Below, in pieces: positions 47,593 through 56,366 of a DNA stretch of 64,000 nucleotides. Source of the DNA: Mesorhizobium loti (GTDB lineage: Bacteria > Pseudomonadota > Alphaproteobacteria > Rhizobiales > Rhizobiaceae); assembly GCF_001510895.1 (NCBI RefSeq), contig NZ_LPWA01000100.1:59368-123367 (forward strand), in the 5' to 3' direction. Position numbers and translations under genes: made by a program. How positions within the stretch are numbered: position 1 is the stretch's first letter; each line of letters opens with the position of its first letter. Below the pieces are notes generated by a model that was not told the origin of the DNA, made no database searches, and was given only the letters and a program-made list of their open reading frames with translations.

Positions 47593-49644
47593 CTAAGAGG
47601 TCGTGACAATCCTGGCATCGACCGCGACGCAGCGTGTAGGGCCGACAATGAGTGGATTGATCTCGGCTTCCACTACGTTTTCATGACCCGAGATAAAGCG
47701 TGAGAGCGCCGCAGCTGCCTTCGCAGCAGCACTCAAGTCAACCGGTGAACTGCCTCTGAAGCCTGCGAACAAAGGTGCGATGCGCAATGAGCTTAACATC
47801 CGCAGTGCGGTGTCTTCCTCGACTGGGGCAAGAGCCACGACCCTGTCCCGCCATATTTCTGTCTTTGTACCACCTGCTGCAACGACCACTGTTGGTCCGA
47901 AGGCGGGATCCCGGATACCGCCAATCAATAGCTCCATGGCGTCCCCCTCCATAACCATTTCCTCGACGCTAAACCCTGTTGGCCGCAACCTGTTGTTAAG
48001 ATCCGCGACCGTAGTTCGCAAAGCTGTCTCGTCGCGTATGCCAAGGACAACTGCGCCTGAATCGCTTTTGTGCAAACTGCCCAAAGCTTTCAGGACCACG
48101 GGATATCCAATGGTGCCAGCGGCTTCCGCTGCCTCGTCTATGTCTTTTGCGTGAAGTGATTTGCTAAATGTCACCCCGGCTTCGCCAAGTGCATTTCTGC
48201 TCGCGAGATAATCCGTCTTTCCACGAAATGCACATGAGTCAACCGTTGCGATCAGCTTTCGCACTGGCATCCGTTTTCGGCCAAGCTCCAAGCACCGCGC
48301 GGCCTCGAGCGGGTAGTCAAACACCGGCACTCGGTCTGCTGCGAGTGCGGTCATTGCAGGCTCGCCTGTCGCCATGGTGGCGACAGACAATGCAACACCG
48401 GACTGAGAGCAAACATTTTGAATATTGGTGGCTACCGCGCGTTCACCCTCCATGGATGCTCCCGCAACGTTGTTGAACGCGCCGTTCATAAGGATTGCGT
48501 CCACCTCTCCAGATGAGGCGATTTCTTGAATGATGGGCTGGAACACACCCAGATCAAGCGCGCCCACCAAGTCAACCGGATTGCCAACACCCGAATTGGG
48601 CGAAATATTCTTCAGCTTTCGGATCAGTTCGACTGAAAAGCCGGGTACCTCAAGGCCTTCCGCAACGGCTGCATCGGTTCCGAGTGTCGCTGAGCCACCG
48701 CCATCAGCCACGACGGCAACCCTTCGACCGCGAGACCGGGCTGGAGCGCCCAGCCCACGAAGAGCTAACAAGAGATCTCCGATACCGCGCACGCGCACGA
48801 CATCGAGATCGGCACATGTGCTTGCCAGTACATCTTCGTTGGAGATCATCGAGCCAGTGTGCGAAGCCACACTGCGCCCTACGGCTTCCCCCGCTCGCGG
48901 GGCCAGGAGAATGACCTCCTTTCCTAGATCGCGTGCATATTCGATTGCTTCGAAAAGGCGGCGACCGTCTCGGAATTCCTCGACATAGGCCGTGATCACC
49001 CTCGTGTTCGGATCGACCGCAAAAGACCCGATAAACTCCCCGACATTGAGATCAGCTTGATTGCCGACGGAAACTGCACGGGAGATACCAAGTCTCTCGC
49101 GTGGCAGGCGCATCCCGAGATCTACGATCACCCCACCGCTTTGCGAGATGATACCGATGTCACCTGGCGGCAAGTCCCAAAACGCGGTGCAAGCGAGCTT
49201 CGCCGCCGCATCGTATAAGCCAACGCAATTCGGTCCAACTAGGCGAGCCCCGGCGGCTCGAATGCGATCACGCATCTGGTTTTCGAGTTTGCGCCCCTCT
49301 TCACCTGCCTCTTTGAAACCCGCTGTAACGCAGACGATATAGCGCGCTCCCGCCTCAAGCGCTTCATCGACAGCGCTCTGGACCTGCGCGGCCGGAACGC
49401 AAATCACCACCAGCTCGGGCCTCGCTGGTAGTAGTTGAACCGAGGTGTAGGCTTCATTTCCATGGATGATTCCTCCGCGCTGATTTACGAGATAGATGTC
49501 CCGCGAGGATGCACTTCCTAGCAACTGTCGGGCATACTCGAACCCCCATTTTCCGGGTGTCGAAGAGGCGCCGACTATAGCTACCGACTGAGGATCAAAC
49601 AGTCCGCCAAGCTCCGCGATGCAGTTTCTACTGGTTGCGTTCAT
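47593..49644 (-). CDS. acyl-CoA synthetase, ADP-forming type (single-chain)
   Basis: The 683-residue protein has a CoA-binding domain (GGLFDPQSVAIVGASSTPGK, residues about 10-130), a succinyl-CoA-ligase-like domain (GIISQSGGVIVDLGMRL) and a C-terminal ATP-grasp domain (IGYPVVLKALGSLHKSDSGAVVL, VVEAEINPLIVG). The fused alpha-beta layout is that of NDP-forming acetyl/acyl-CoA synthetases. It would activate a carboxylic acid with ATP and CoA. It overlaps the MaoC gene by 4 nt. Confidence 0.9.
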   Translation of the reverse strand: MNATSRNCIAELGGLFDPQSVAIVGASSTPGKWGFEYARQLLGSASSRDIYLVNQRGGIIHGNEAYTSVQLLPARPELVVICVPAAQVQSAVDEALEAGARYIVCVTAGFKEAGEEGRKLENQMRDRIRAAGARLVGPNCVGLYDAAAKLACTAFWDLPPGDIGIISQSGGVIVDLGMRLPRERLGISRAVSVGNQADLNVGEFIGSFAVDPNTRVITAYVEEFRDGRRLFEAIEYARDLGKEVILLAPRAGEAVGRSVASHTGSMISNEDVLASTCADLDVVRVRGIGDLLLALRGLGAPARSRGRRVAVVADGGGSATLGTDAAVAEGLEVPGFSVELIRKLKNISPNSGVGNPVDLVGALDLGVFQPIIQEIASSGEVDAILMNGAFNNVAGASMEGERAVATNIQNVCSQSGVALSVATMATGEPAMTALAADRVPVFDYPLEAARCLELGRKRMPVRKLIATVDSCAFRGKTDYLASRNALGEAGVTFSKSLHAKDIDEAAEAAGTIGYPVVLKALGSLHKSDSGAVVLGIRDETALRTTVADLNNRLRPTGFSVEEMVMEGDAMELLIGGIRDPAFGPTVVVAAGGTKTEIWRDRVVALAPVEEDTALRMLSSLRIAPLFAGFRGSSPVDLSAAAKAAAALSRFISGHENVVEAEINPLIVGPTRCVAVDARIVTTS

Positions 49645-50087
49645 TCTTCCCCTCGCGTATTGCTTTCGAGAAGCAACGTGTCACGGCCCAGCTGGACTGT
49701 TTCGCCGGTCTGCTTTGTAACCGTGACTGCGAGCGTCACCACGCCTGTGTTAGGTCGGCTCTTTGAACGGCGTGCTTCGACCACCTCATAGGTGACGGTA
49801 ATAGTGTCTCCCGGGAAAACCGGTGCAACAAAGCGTCTCTGGGTTTCCATGAAGCCAATCATCGCGTAATCGTCGAGGCGACTACGCAGACCGGTGACAA
49901 TGGAAGCAACGAGCATGCCGTGGGCTATGCGTTGCTTGTGAATAGTTGTGGCCGCAAAAACGTCGTCTACGTGAAGACGGTTAAAATCTCCGCTCAATCC
50001 GGCGAACGCCACGATGTCCGCGTCGAAAACTGTTCGGCTTGCCGAGGTAAACGTCTCGCCAACTTCAATATCGTCGAACGTGACCAT
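49641..50087 (-). CDS. MaoC-family (hotdog) dehydratase/hydratase
   Basis: The 148-residue protein starts MVTFDDIEVGETFTSASRTV and contains the hydratase-2 motif region FAGLSGDFNRLHVDDVFAA and RIAHGMLVASIVTGL, with the D and H typical of R-specific enoyl-CoA hydratases. It likely hydrates the enoyl-CoA made by the dehydrogenases. ATG at 50087 is chosen for the conserved start; the longer open frame falls in the upstream gene. Confidence 0.88.
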   Translation of the reverse strand: MVTFDDIEVGETFTSASRTVFDADIVAFAGLSGDFNRLHVDDVFAATTIHKQRIAHGMLVASIVTGLRSRLDDYAMIGFMETQRRFVAPVFPGDTITVTYEVVEARRSKSRPNTGVVTLAVTVTKQTGETVQLGRDTLLLESNTRGEE

Positions 50088-50088
50088 C

Positions 50089-50499
50089 TCACTCACCTTG
50101 CAAAATCGGTTTGAAGCAGGGAATTTTCCTGTCCGGGCCAACCTCGCGGAATGTGACGGAAACCTTGTCGCCAATGCGCACCGCGGCGGGGTCAGTCTCG
50201 ACAATGTGGGCGGTCATGCACGCGCCTTCGTCAAGCCGAACAATGGCGAGCGCGTACGGTGCCTTGATAGCGGGGTAAAAGGAGCGGTGAATCACCGACA
50301 CGCTTTCAACCGTTCCGGTTCCCGCTACCGGCTCGAAAGCCGGTGCGGCATTCTGCTTCATTGGATCATCCAAAGCGTGGGCACGTGGATAGCTCTGCCA
50401 ATGGCCATTTTCAGTTTTTTGAACAAGCAACCGCCTTTGGGATGAGGCTTCCCAAAAGGCTTTGTCATGGGCACAGGGAACTGGGACAGGTCTCTCCAT
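50089..50499 (-). CDS. DUF35 OB-fold protein lacking the zinc ribbon cysteines
   Basis: The 136-residue protein follows the DUF35 layout: an N-terminal helix (AHDKAFWEASSQRRLLVQK), a short linker, then the OB fold (GTGTVESVSVIHRSFYP, PYALAIVRLDEGACMTAHIV, IGDKVSVTFREVG). Usual members have CxxC...CxxC after the helix; here the stretch reads KTENGHWQSYPRAHALDD without cysteines. DUF35 proteins pair with thiolase-like proteins as acyl-CoA partners, and a thiolase-like gene is immediately upstream. Confidence 0.85.
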   Translation of the reverse strand: MERPVPVPCAHDKAFWEASSQRRLLVQKTENGHWQSYPRAHALDDPMKQNAAPAFEPVAGTGTVESVSVIHRSFYPAIKAPYALAIVRLDEGACMTAHIVETDPAAVRIGDKVSVTFREVGPDRKIPCFKPILQGE

Positions 50500-50509
50500 T
50501 TCTCTCTCC

Positions 50510-51673
50510 TTAGGAACGGGCAAGCAACATCGTGGACGCGGCAGAGAAAAAGCCGCCCCAGCCGTGTGCGAGAGAAATCTCGCAGTCGGGAACCGGATAG
50601 CCGGGAGATTCACCCCAAAGCTGGCGCAGGGCCTCTATAAGGACGAACACTCCTCGCTTTCCGGGATGGTTGGACGAGAGCCCGCCCCCGTCGGTGTTGA
50701 TCGGGATTGATCCTCCAGCCGAAATTGCTCCGCTTGCGGCGAATGGGCCGCCTTCACCGGCTTTGCAAAAACCGAGGTTCTCCAGACCTATCAGCGGCGT
50801 GATTGAAAACGCGTCATAGATTTGCGCTACGTCCACATCCGCCGGCTTGATACCGGCAGCCTCGAAAGCACGTCGACCTGAATGAATGCCAGGTGAATCC
50901 ATATCAAACGTCTGGTTGACATGAACGCCGGTGATCGCTTCGCCATAACCAAGCATTCGGACCGGCTTCTTGCGCAGGTCCTTTGCCCGATCACGTCTGG
51001 TCAAGACGACCGCACCGCCGCTATCGGTAACCACACAGCACTCAAGCTTATGCAGAGGGCTTGAGATCATCGGTGAGGAAAGCACGTCCGCAACCGAAAT
51101 CGGATCCCGCATCAGGGCGTTCGGATTGCTAGCAGCATTTGCTCGGATTGCGACGGGGATTGAGGCCAATTGTTCTGGCGTGGTCCCGAATTTATGCATA
51201 TGGCGTGCCGCATAGAGTCCATAGGCGGTGATGTTTGTCATACCGTAAGGCATCTCAAATGCACCCGGCCCCACCGGCCAGCTCATGGGATTGGTCGGAC
51301 CAAAAGGAAACCACCTTGGACAAGCCGCATAGGCAATCACGACCGTGTCGGCCATGCCACAGGCGATCGCGGCTGCCGCGCGCGCCGTCTGCACCAAAGC
51401 GCTGCAGCCTCCGACGTCGGTGGAGTCGAAGAATCTTGGCGTAATCCCGAGATATTCAGCAAGCTCAATTACATCTTCAGCGCTACCGCCTTCGCCAACG
51501 TCGCCGGCGGTCACGCAAAGCCCGTCCACGTCACCATAGGTCAGTCCAGCGTGCTCAAGTGCTCCAGCAATCACTTCATGGAAAATCTGGAAGGGATGGA
51601 TGTCGTTCGCCTTCCGGCGCGGCGATTCATACGCGCCAACGATAGCTGCGCGAGACAACAGGTTCATGTCCAT
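50510..51673 (-). CDS. thiolase-like / lipid-transfer protein
   Basis: The 387-residue protein of the SCP-x-type thiolase-like family has RAAIVGAYESPRR, FDSTDVGGCSALVQTARAAA with the nucleophile-position cysteine, VAQIYDAFSITPLIGLENLGF and ISLAHGWGGFFSA. Such proteins cleave or condense beta-ketoacyl-CoA, or act as retro-aldolases together with DUF35 partners in steroid side-chain breakdown. The neighbouring DUF35 gene supports a complex. Start MDMNLL at 51673; an ATG at 51688 is also open. Confidence 0.88.
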   Translation of the reverse strand: MDMNLLSRAAIVGAYESPRRKANDIHPFQIFHEVIAGALEHAGLTYGDVDGLCVTAGDVGEGGSAEDVIELAEYLGITPRFFDSTDVGGCSALVQTARAAAAIACGMADTVVIAYAACPRWFPFGPTNPMSWPVGPGAFEMPYGMTNITAYGLYAARHMHKFGTTPEQLASIPVAIRANAASNPNALMRDPISVADVLSSPMISSPLHKLECCVVTDSGGAVVLTRRDRAKDLRKKPVRMLGYGEAITGVHVNQTFDMDSPGIHSGRRAFEAAGIKPADVDVAQIYDAFSITPLIGLENLGFCKAGEGGPFAASGAISAGGSIPINTDGGGLSSNHPGKRGVFVLIEALRQLWGESPGYPVPDCEISLAHGWGGFFSAASTMLLARS

Positions 51674-51684
51674 TGTTATCCCCC

Positions 51685-52422
51685 TCACGTGCCAAGAAGA
51701 TCGGCGCCGTCAGCCTCGATGAGCTGACCAGAAACGAACGTATTTTGTTCTGACGCTAGGAAGCATATTACTTCGGCGACTTCTTCCGGTTCTGCAAAGC
51801 GTCCAAACCGTGACTTTGCAAGCCATGCCGCTTTATCGACTTCGGGTACAGTCTCAAGGATCGGGGTATTCACGTTATGAGGCGCGACGGCATTCACCAC
51901 GATTTTGTTTTTCGCGCCCTCGATCGCCAACGTGCGGGTGAGTCCGACTATCCCGGCCTTGGCGGATGAATAGTTGGCCTGACCAAAGCCGCCGCGATGA
52001 GCTGACGAGGAAATATTGACAATGCGGCCCCAGTTCTTGGCCTTCATTCCCGGAAAAACCATTTGCGATCCGAGCCAAGCCCCACGCAGACATACGTCTA
52101 TTACAAGGTTCCATTCCTCATCGGTCATCTTCAGGAGGGACCGGTCGCGGATAATTCCAGCGTTGTTCACCAGAATGTCGACGGGGCCAAACGCCTTTTC
52201 CGCCAACGCATAGGCGTTAGTCCAGCTGTCCCGCTTCGCCACGTCGAGTTCGACAAACATGGCATCGCCACCCGCGTCGCGAATTGCCTTCGCCTCAGCT
52301 TCTCCAACCTTGGCGTTGATGTCTGCTAGAATAACGGCGTCACCACGGCGCGACATTTGCCGGGCTGTTGCCAGACCGATACCGCTGGCGGCACCGGTTA
52401 CGAGTGAGATATGTCCTTGCAT
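51685..52422 (-). CDS. short-chain dehydrogenase/reductase (FabG-like)
   Basis: The 245-residue SDR has the cofactor motif TGAASGIGLATA, NNAGIIRD and the active site NISSSAHRGGFGQANYSSAKAG (Ser, YxxxK). The ADINAK segment after the second strand has Asp at the NAD-preferring position. It probably oxidises a beta-hydroxyacyl-CoA intermediate of the cluster. First of the leftward catabolic genes. Confidence 0.9.
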   Translation of the reverse strand: MQGHISLVTGAASGIGLATARQMSRRGDAVILADINAKVGEAEAKAIRDAGGDAMFVELDVAKRDSWTNAYALAEKAFGPVDILVNNAGIIRDRSLLKMTDEEWNLVIDVCLRGAWLGSQMVFPGMKAKNWGRIVNISSSAHRGGFGQANYSSAKAGIVGLTRTLAIEGAKNKIVVNAVAPHNVNTPILETVPEVDKAAWLAKSRFGRFAEPEEVAEVICFLASEQNTFVSGQLIEADGADLLGT

Positions 52423-52732
52423 ACTTTATTCTCCAGATAAAAAGTCCTTGCCACCGTGAAGGGACGGGTTTGATTAGATCGGACATGTTTGGCCCCGCTC
52501 AGATGAGCCCTAAAGCAGGATCACTAGGGTCCACACGGTGAAGGAGCGACCCACGCTCGAAATGTAGCGTAGTAAGGTGCTGCAACATGTTGACGGAGGG
52601 CATCGTAGTCTGGCGCCTCGTCGCGGACGCCTGAGCCGGCGCTATCGCTGCCCATAGCCCCGCAGTGGAGCTGGATAGAGCTGGCACCGCCAGTCGGCAC
52701 GTGTTGAACCATTGTCATCAAGGAGCTCTTTT
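52423..52732 (-). other. intergenic with a possible small ORF
   Basis: A 66-codon minus-strand frame (52524-52721, MMTMVQHVPTGGASSIQ...) appears to continue in another frame as HLTTLHFERGSLLHRVDPSD to 52499. It could be a short decayed gene; no family recognised. Confidence 0.25.
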
Positions 52733-53467
52733 TCAGTGTACGGGTTGAAACAGGTTTGGGTTCTTTGTCTTAGTCCTTTGATCTGGACTGATCGTCAGGG
52801 CCTTTCCTGCCCAGCGGGTAAGCCCCTCAACGATCTGCACGAGCACCACGTAGACGACGGCCGCTGCAAGCAGAGGGGTGATATTGTCGGAGTAGATGTT
52901 CGCGACGTACTGCGCCTGGCCGAGCAGATCGCGAACGGTGACGACGCTGGCGATAGCGGAGGCCTTGATCGTGAAGATCGTCTCATTGCCGATCTGAGAG
53001 AGGCAGTTGCGCATAGCGATCGGCAAGGTGATGCGGGAGATCACCTTTCGCGTTGTAAGCCCGATCGCGAAGCCTGCCTCGACTTGGCCCTTCTTAACCG
53101 TGAGAATGCCGCCGCGAATAGCCTCAGCAAGATAGGCAGCGTTGCTCAGGGAAAAAGCAAGGACACTGGTTGCGAACGCTGAGCTGAATACGAATGTCCA
53201 CAGGGGCGTTACGCGCAGGATCGTGAGCTGCGGTGCGCCATAATAGAGAAAATATAGAAGAATGAGGAGCGGAATGCCCCGGAATACAAAAACGTATGTG
53301 GCTGCGAGATATGACGTGACCGCACTGCCGTAAACCCGCATTAAGGCGAGTGCTGTTCCCAGGACAAACCCGAACGCCATCGACAGGATGGTGAGCAGGA
53401 ACGTGATCTGAAGACCCCGCAGGATGGCGAGCCACAATATGCCGGAGAAGAGGAGCGGTTCAGTCAT
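52733..53467 (-). CDS. polar amino-acid ABC transporter permease (1)
   Basis: The 244-residue HisM-type permease has several membrane helices and the EAA motif EAIRGGILTVKKGQVEAGFA, IGLTTRKVISRITLP that docks the ATPase. ATG at 53467 is supported by the conserved start MTEPLLFSGILWLAILRG. It is next to a second permease gene with a 5-bp gap. Confidence 0.9.
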   Translation of the reverse strand: MTEPLLFSGILWLAILRGLQITFLLTILSMAFGFVLGTALALMRVYGSAVTSYLAATYVFVFRGIPLLILLYFLYYGAPQLTILRVTPLWTFVFSSAFATSVLAFSLSNAAYLAEAIRGGILTVKKGQVEAGFAIGLTTRKVISRITLPIAMRNCLSQIGNETIFTIKASAIASVVTVRDLLGQAQYVANIYSDNITPLLAAAVVYVVLVQIVEGLTRWAGKALTISPDQRTKTKNPNLFQPVH

Positions 53468-53472
53468 GGGCG

Positions 53473-54156
53473 TCAAGCCTCCTGCGCAGGCCGGAACGAG
53501 CGCTCGAGCCTGCTCTGCAATAGGGCTGCTCCGGCTGCGATGGCCAGAAAGCAAGCCGCGGCGACAGCATAAGATGCGAATGGCTCTCGCGTGCTGCCGG
53601 CGACGATCTTGGCCCGGCGCGTCACCTCCTCCAGCCCAATGACCGATGCTAGGGCTGAGATTTTCAGCATGACTAGAAAGAGATTACCAAGCCCTGGGAT
53701 TGCTGCCTGCAGCATCAATGGGATCGTTACCCGGCTTATGACTTTACGCGGCGAAAGGCCAAGTGCATGGGCAGCCTCGAAGAGCCCCTTATTTAGACTT
53801 CGGTAGGCGTCGCTAAATATCTCGACGCAGTAGGCCCCGAACTGCACTCCGATGGCAACTGTCACTGCGGCAAAGGGTGAAATCGAAGCCGGCCGAAAGC
53901 CGAAGCTCGCCGCGGCCCTTTGCAGGGCGATTTCGCAGCCATAGTAGACGATAAAAATGCAAAGAAGTTCTGGAAGGCTACGAAAGATAGCCACATAGAC
54001 CCGAACAATCACGCTTGCCGCACGGTGGCCAGTGTTTACCCAGAGCGTCGCCGCCAGTCCGACTGACACAGCACAGGCAAAAGTTACCAGCGAAGTGAGG
54101 ATCGTCACTGCTAGTCCGCCGACGATATAAGGCAAAAATGGGATCGTAGAATTCAT
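53473..54156 (-). CDS. polar amino-acid ABC transporter permease (2)
   Basis: The 227-residue permease starts MNSTIPFLPYIVGGLAVTIL and has the EAA loop DAYRSLNKGLFEAAHALGLS, PRKVISRVTIPLML. With the other permease it forms the membrane channel of a HAAT/PAAT-type importer. ATG at 54156 is preferred over 54198 because of the family start. Confidence 0.9.
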   Translation of the reverse strand: MNSTIPFLPYIVGGLAVTILTSLVTFACAVSVGLAATLWVNTGHRAASVIVRVYVAIFRSLPELLCIFIVYYGCEIALQRAAASFGFRPASISPFAAVTVAIGVQFGAYCVEIFSDAYRSLNKGLFEAAHALGLSPRKVISRVTIPLMLQAAIPGLGNLFLVMLKISALASVIGLEEVTRRAKIVAGSTREPFASYAVAAACFLAIAAGAALLQSRLERSFRPAQEA

Positions 54157-54226
54157 GTCGAGCCGTCTTGCGTTCAATAGGCAGGCTCGTGCGAGCAATT
54201 GCCCGCACGAGCAGATGGCGGCGGAG

Positions 54227-55012
54227 TTAGCGAGCCGGTACGGCCTTGCCGAACCACTTTGTGCTAATCTCAGCGAGCTTGCCGTTTGTGACCATGCTGT
54301 CGATGGCCTTATTCACGCTCTCGGCGAGACTTGTGTCGGACTTCCGCATTACCATGCCCTTGCCCTGACCCATGTAGACAGGATCCGAGATTGAGTTACC
54401 GGCAACCTTGTATGTATTGGGTTTTGCCTGGATGTATGCCGGGATGATTTGCAACTCCTCACCGAGCACGGCATCAACGCGGCCGGCCTCGATATCGAGC
54501 ACAGCAGCGTCCATGCTGTCATACGTCTTGACCTCAGTACCGCTGCCGACCCGCTCACGCATATACTTTTCGAACACACTGCCCCCGACTGTTCCAACGG
54601 TCTTCCCCTTGAGGGAGGCTGGCGTGCCGTCAATCGTCGAATTTACCGGGACCATGAATGCCAAGGGACCACGAATGTAAGGGCCGGGCATTAGGTACTT
54701 CTGCTTGCGTTCATCTGTGATGTTGATTCCGCCCGCGATCATATCGATCTTGCTCGCTTCCAGAGCTGCAAAGATTCCGTCGTAGGGCACGTTCTGAAGA
54801 TCACATTGCGCCTTCAATTCCGCACAGATGACGTCGACTACATCGATGTCGAAACCGACCATCTTCCCTGCCGCATCAATTGATGCGAAGGGCGGGTAGG
54901 TGGCATCGAGGCCGATGACGATTTTCTGCTGCTGCGCGCTTAGCGGCGTGCTTGCAACAATACAGCCCAGCAAAATGGTGGCTGCCTGCAGGCCCTTTCT
55001 CCAGATCGTCAT
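54227..55012 (-). CDS. polar amino-acid ABC transporter substrate-binding protein
   Basis: The 261-residue protein has a Sec signal peptide (ATILLGCIVASTPLSA, cleavage before QQQ) and the SBP_bac_3 pattern IGLDATYPPFASIDAAGKMVGFDIDV, GIFAALEASKIDMIAGGI and KTVGTVGGSVFEKYM. Periplasmic binding proteins of this class take amino acids, opines or related cations. Substrate is unknown. Its stop lies 70 bp before the permease genes. Confidence 0.92.
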   Translation of the reverse strand: MTIWRKGLQAATILLGCIVASTPLSAQQQKIVIGLDATYPPFASIDAAGKMVGFDIDVVDVICAELKAQCDLQNVPYDGIFAALEASKIDMIAGGINITDERKQKYLMPGPYIRGPLAFMVPVNSTIDGTPASLKGKTVGTVGGSVFEKYMRERVGSGTEVKTYDSMDAAVLDIEAGRVDAVLGEELQIIPAYIQAKPNTYKVAGNSISDPVYMGQGKGMVMRKSDTSLAESVNKAIDSMVTNGKLAEISTKWFGKAVPAR

Positions 55013-55911
55013 ATTCCGTTCTCCTCTTTTTCTGCCGCACTCGCGGATGACGGCTGATTTTGATTGAATGATCCGCCGCGAGCGGTTTGGTGTTCCTGAC
55101 GGAACCGCGAGAGAAAGGCGCGCAGGCTGGACGACTGGCTGTGACGGAGAACCTCGTCGGGCGACCCGCGCTCCTGCACCGCGCCATCAGCCATGAAAAC
55201 CACCTCTGTCGCCACATCGCGCGCGAAGCCGATCTCGTGGGTGACGACCAACATCGTCCTGCCTTCCCGGGCTAGCGCCTGGATGACGCTGAGCACCTCA
55301 CCGACGAGCTCCGGATCAAGCGCCGATGTCGGTTCATCGAACAGCAGCACCTCGGGCTCGGTCGCAAGCGTGCGGGCAATAGCAACCCGCTGCTGCTGCC
55401 CTCCGGACAACTGGGTGGGATAATGGCCAGCGTGCGAGGCCAGCCCGACTTTGTTGAGCAGCCCGAGTGCGCGCTCTCTCGCCTCGCCGGCCGGCATGCC
55501 TAGAACCTGTGTAAGCCCCTCCATCACGTTTCCAAGGGCTGTGCGATGAGGCCAGAGGTTAAACGATTGGAAAACCATCCCGACGCGCCGGCGCAGCGTG
55601 AGTAGGCGAGCGCGATGAGTTCGGTGCGGCCGGCTGAGGAAATCGGCAGCCGCAAAGATCTCCCCATCGAGGATGACCTGCCCTTCTGTAGGCCGTTCCA
55701 GAAAGTTAAGGCAGCGTAGAAACGTGCTCTTTCCTGAGCCGGAGGGTCCAACCACGGCGACAACGTCACCGCGACGAGCGGCCAGGTCGACACCTCTAAG
55801 TGCTGCGTGGGCTCCGTAGGATTTGGTGATCCCTCGAGCTTCCAAAATGACGGGCGCTGGCTGCGGATAATTCATGAACGCCATTTCATGTTTGTTTAAT
55901 GAACTCTTCAT
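55009..55911 (-). CDS. polar amino-acid ABC transporter ATP-binding protein
   Basis: The protein has up to 300 residues with Walker A GPSGSGKST, Q-loop MVFQSFNLWPH, signature LSGGQQQRVAIA, Walker B VLLFDEPTS and switch histidine VVTHEIGFA. It energises the two permeases. The frame starts at 55911; internal ATGs at 55884 and 55875 (MNYPQPAPV) are equally possible, none with a strong ribosome-binding site. It overlaps the binding-protein gene by 4 nt. Confidence 0.92.
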   Translation of the reverse strand: MKSSLNKHEMAFMNYPQPAPVILEARGITKSYGAHAALRGVDLAARRGDVVAVVGPSGSGKSTFLRCLNFLERPTEGQVILDGEIFAAADFLSRPHRTHRARLLTLRRRVGMVFQSFNLWPHRTALGNVMEGLTQVLGMPAGEARERALGLLNKVGLASHAGHYPTQLSGGQQQRVAIARTLATEPEVLLFDEPTSALDPELVGEVLSVIQALAREGRTMLVVTHEIGFARDVATEVVFMADGAVQERGSPDEVLRHSQSSSLRAFLSRFRQEHQTARGGSFNQNQPSSASAAEKEENGI

Positions 55912-56366
55912 GTATGCAAACGTTAGGCTGGGTTGTCAAGGCTGCGTTGAACGAACCGCTGTGAGCGCTCTCGCTGAACTCCGGCCCCCGCGGCGATCTT
56001 CGGTGCCCGAAATTTCTTTGGGGCGTCTGCATTGGCTTCGGAGCGCTCGTAGCAAGGCCGCTCTCAGTAGATTGTGCCCCACCGAGTGTGAACGAGCATC
56101 CCGGCTCAAACGTCGGTTCAGGATCTCTGAGCGGGGGCGACCCCGTCCTAACCTTTTGGCCGAATACGCCGGTTCCAGTCCGTCTGACGCCGGAACTCAC
56201 GTCTTGTCGGCGCCGTCCCCGCGCTCGACCAACCGGTCGTCAGCGCGCAACGAAGAAATTGTTTCCACTATTGCACTTTTCCTGTATACAAGCGGCATCG
56301 GATCGCAACTGAGCGGGGATTAGACTATGAAAACCACCAAATCGCTCGCGCTGGGAGCTCCGCCAA
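55912..56366. promoter_or_regulatory. divergent intergenic region, transporter operon / GntR gene
   Basis: The 455-bp gap separates the leftward transporter-catabolic genes from the rightward GntR gene and must hold both promoters. ATG at 56327 opens a 15-codon frame (MKTTKSLALGAPPIG) that stops as the GntR frame begins, possibly a one-base-shifted true start of the regulator. No clear operator palindrome was identified. Confidence 0.4.
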
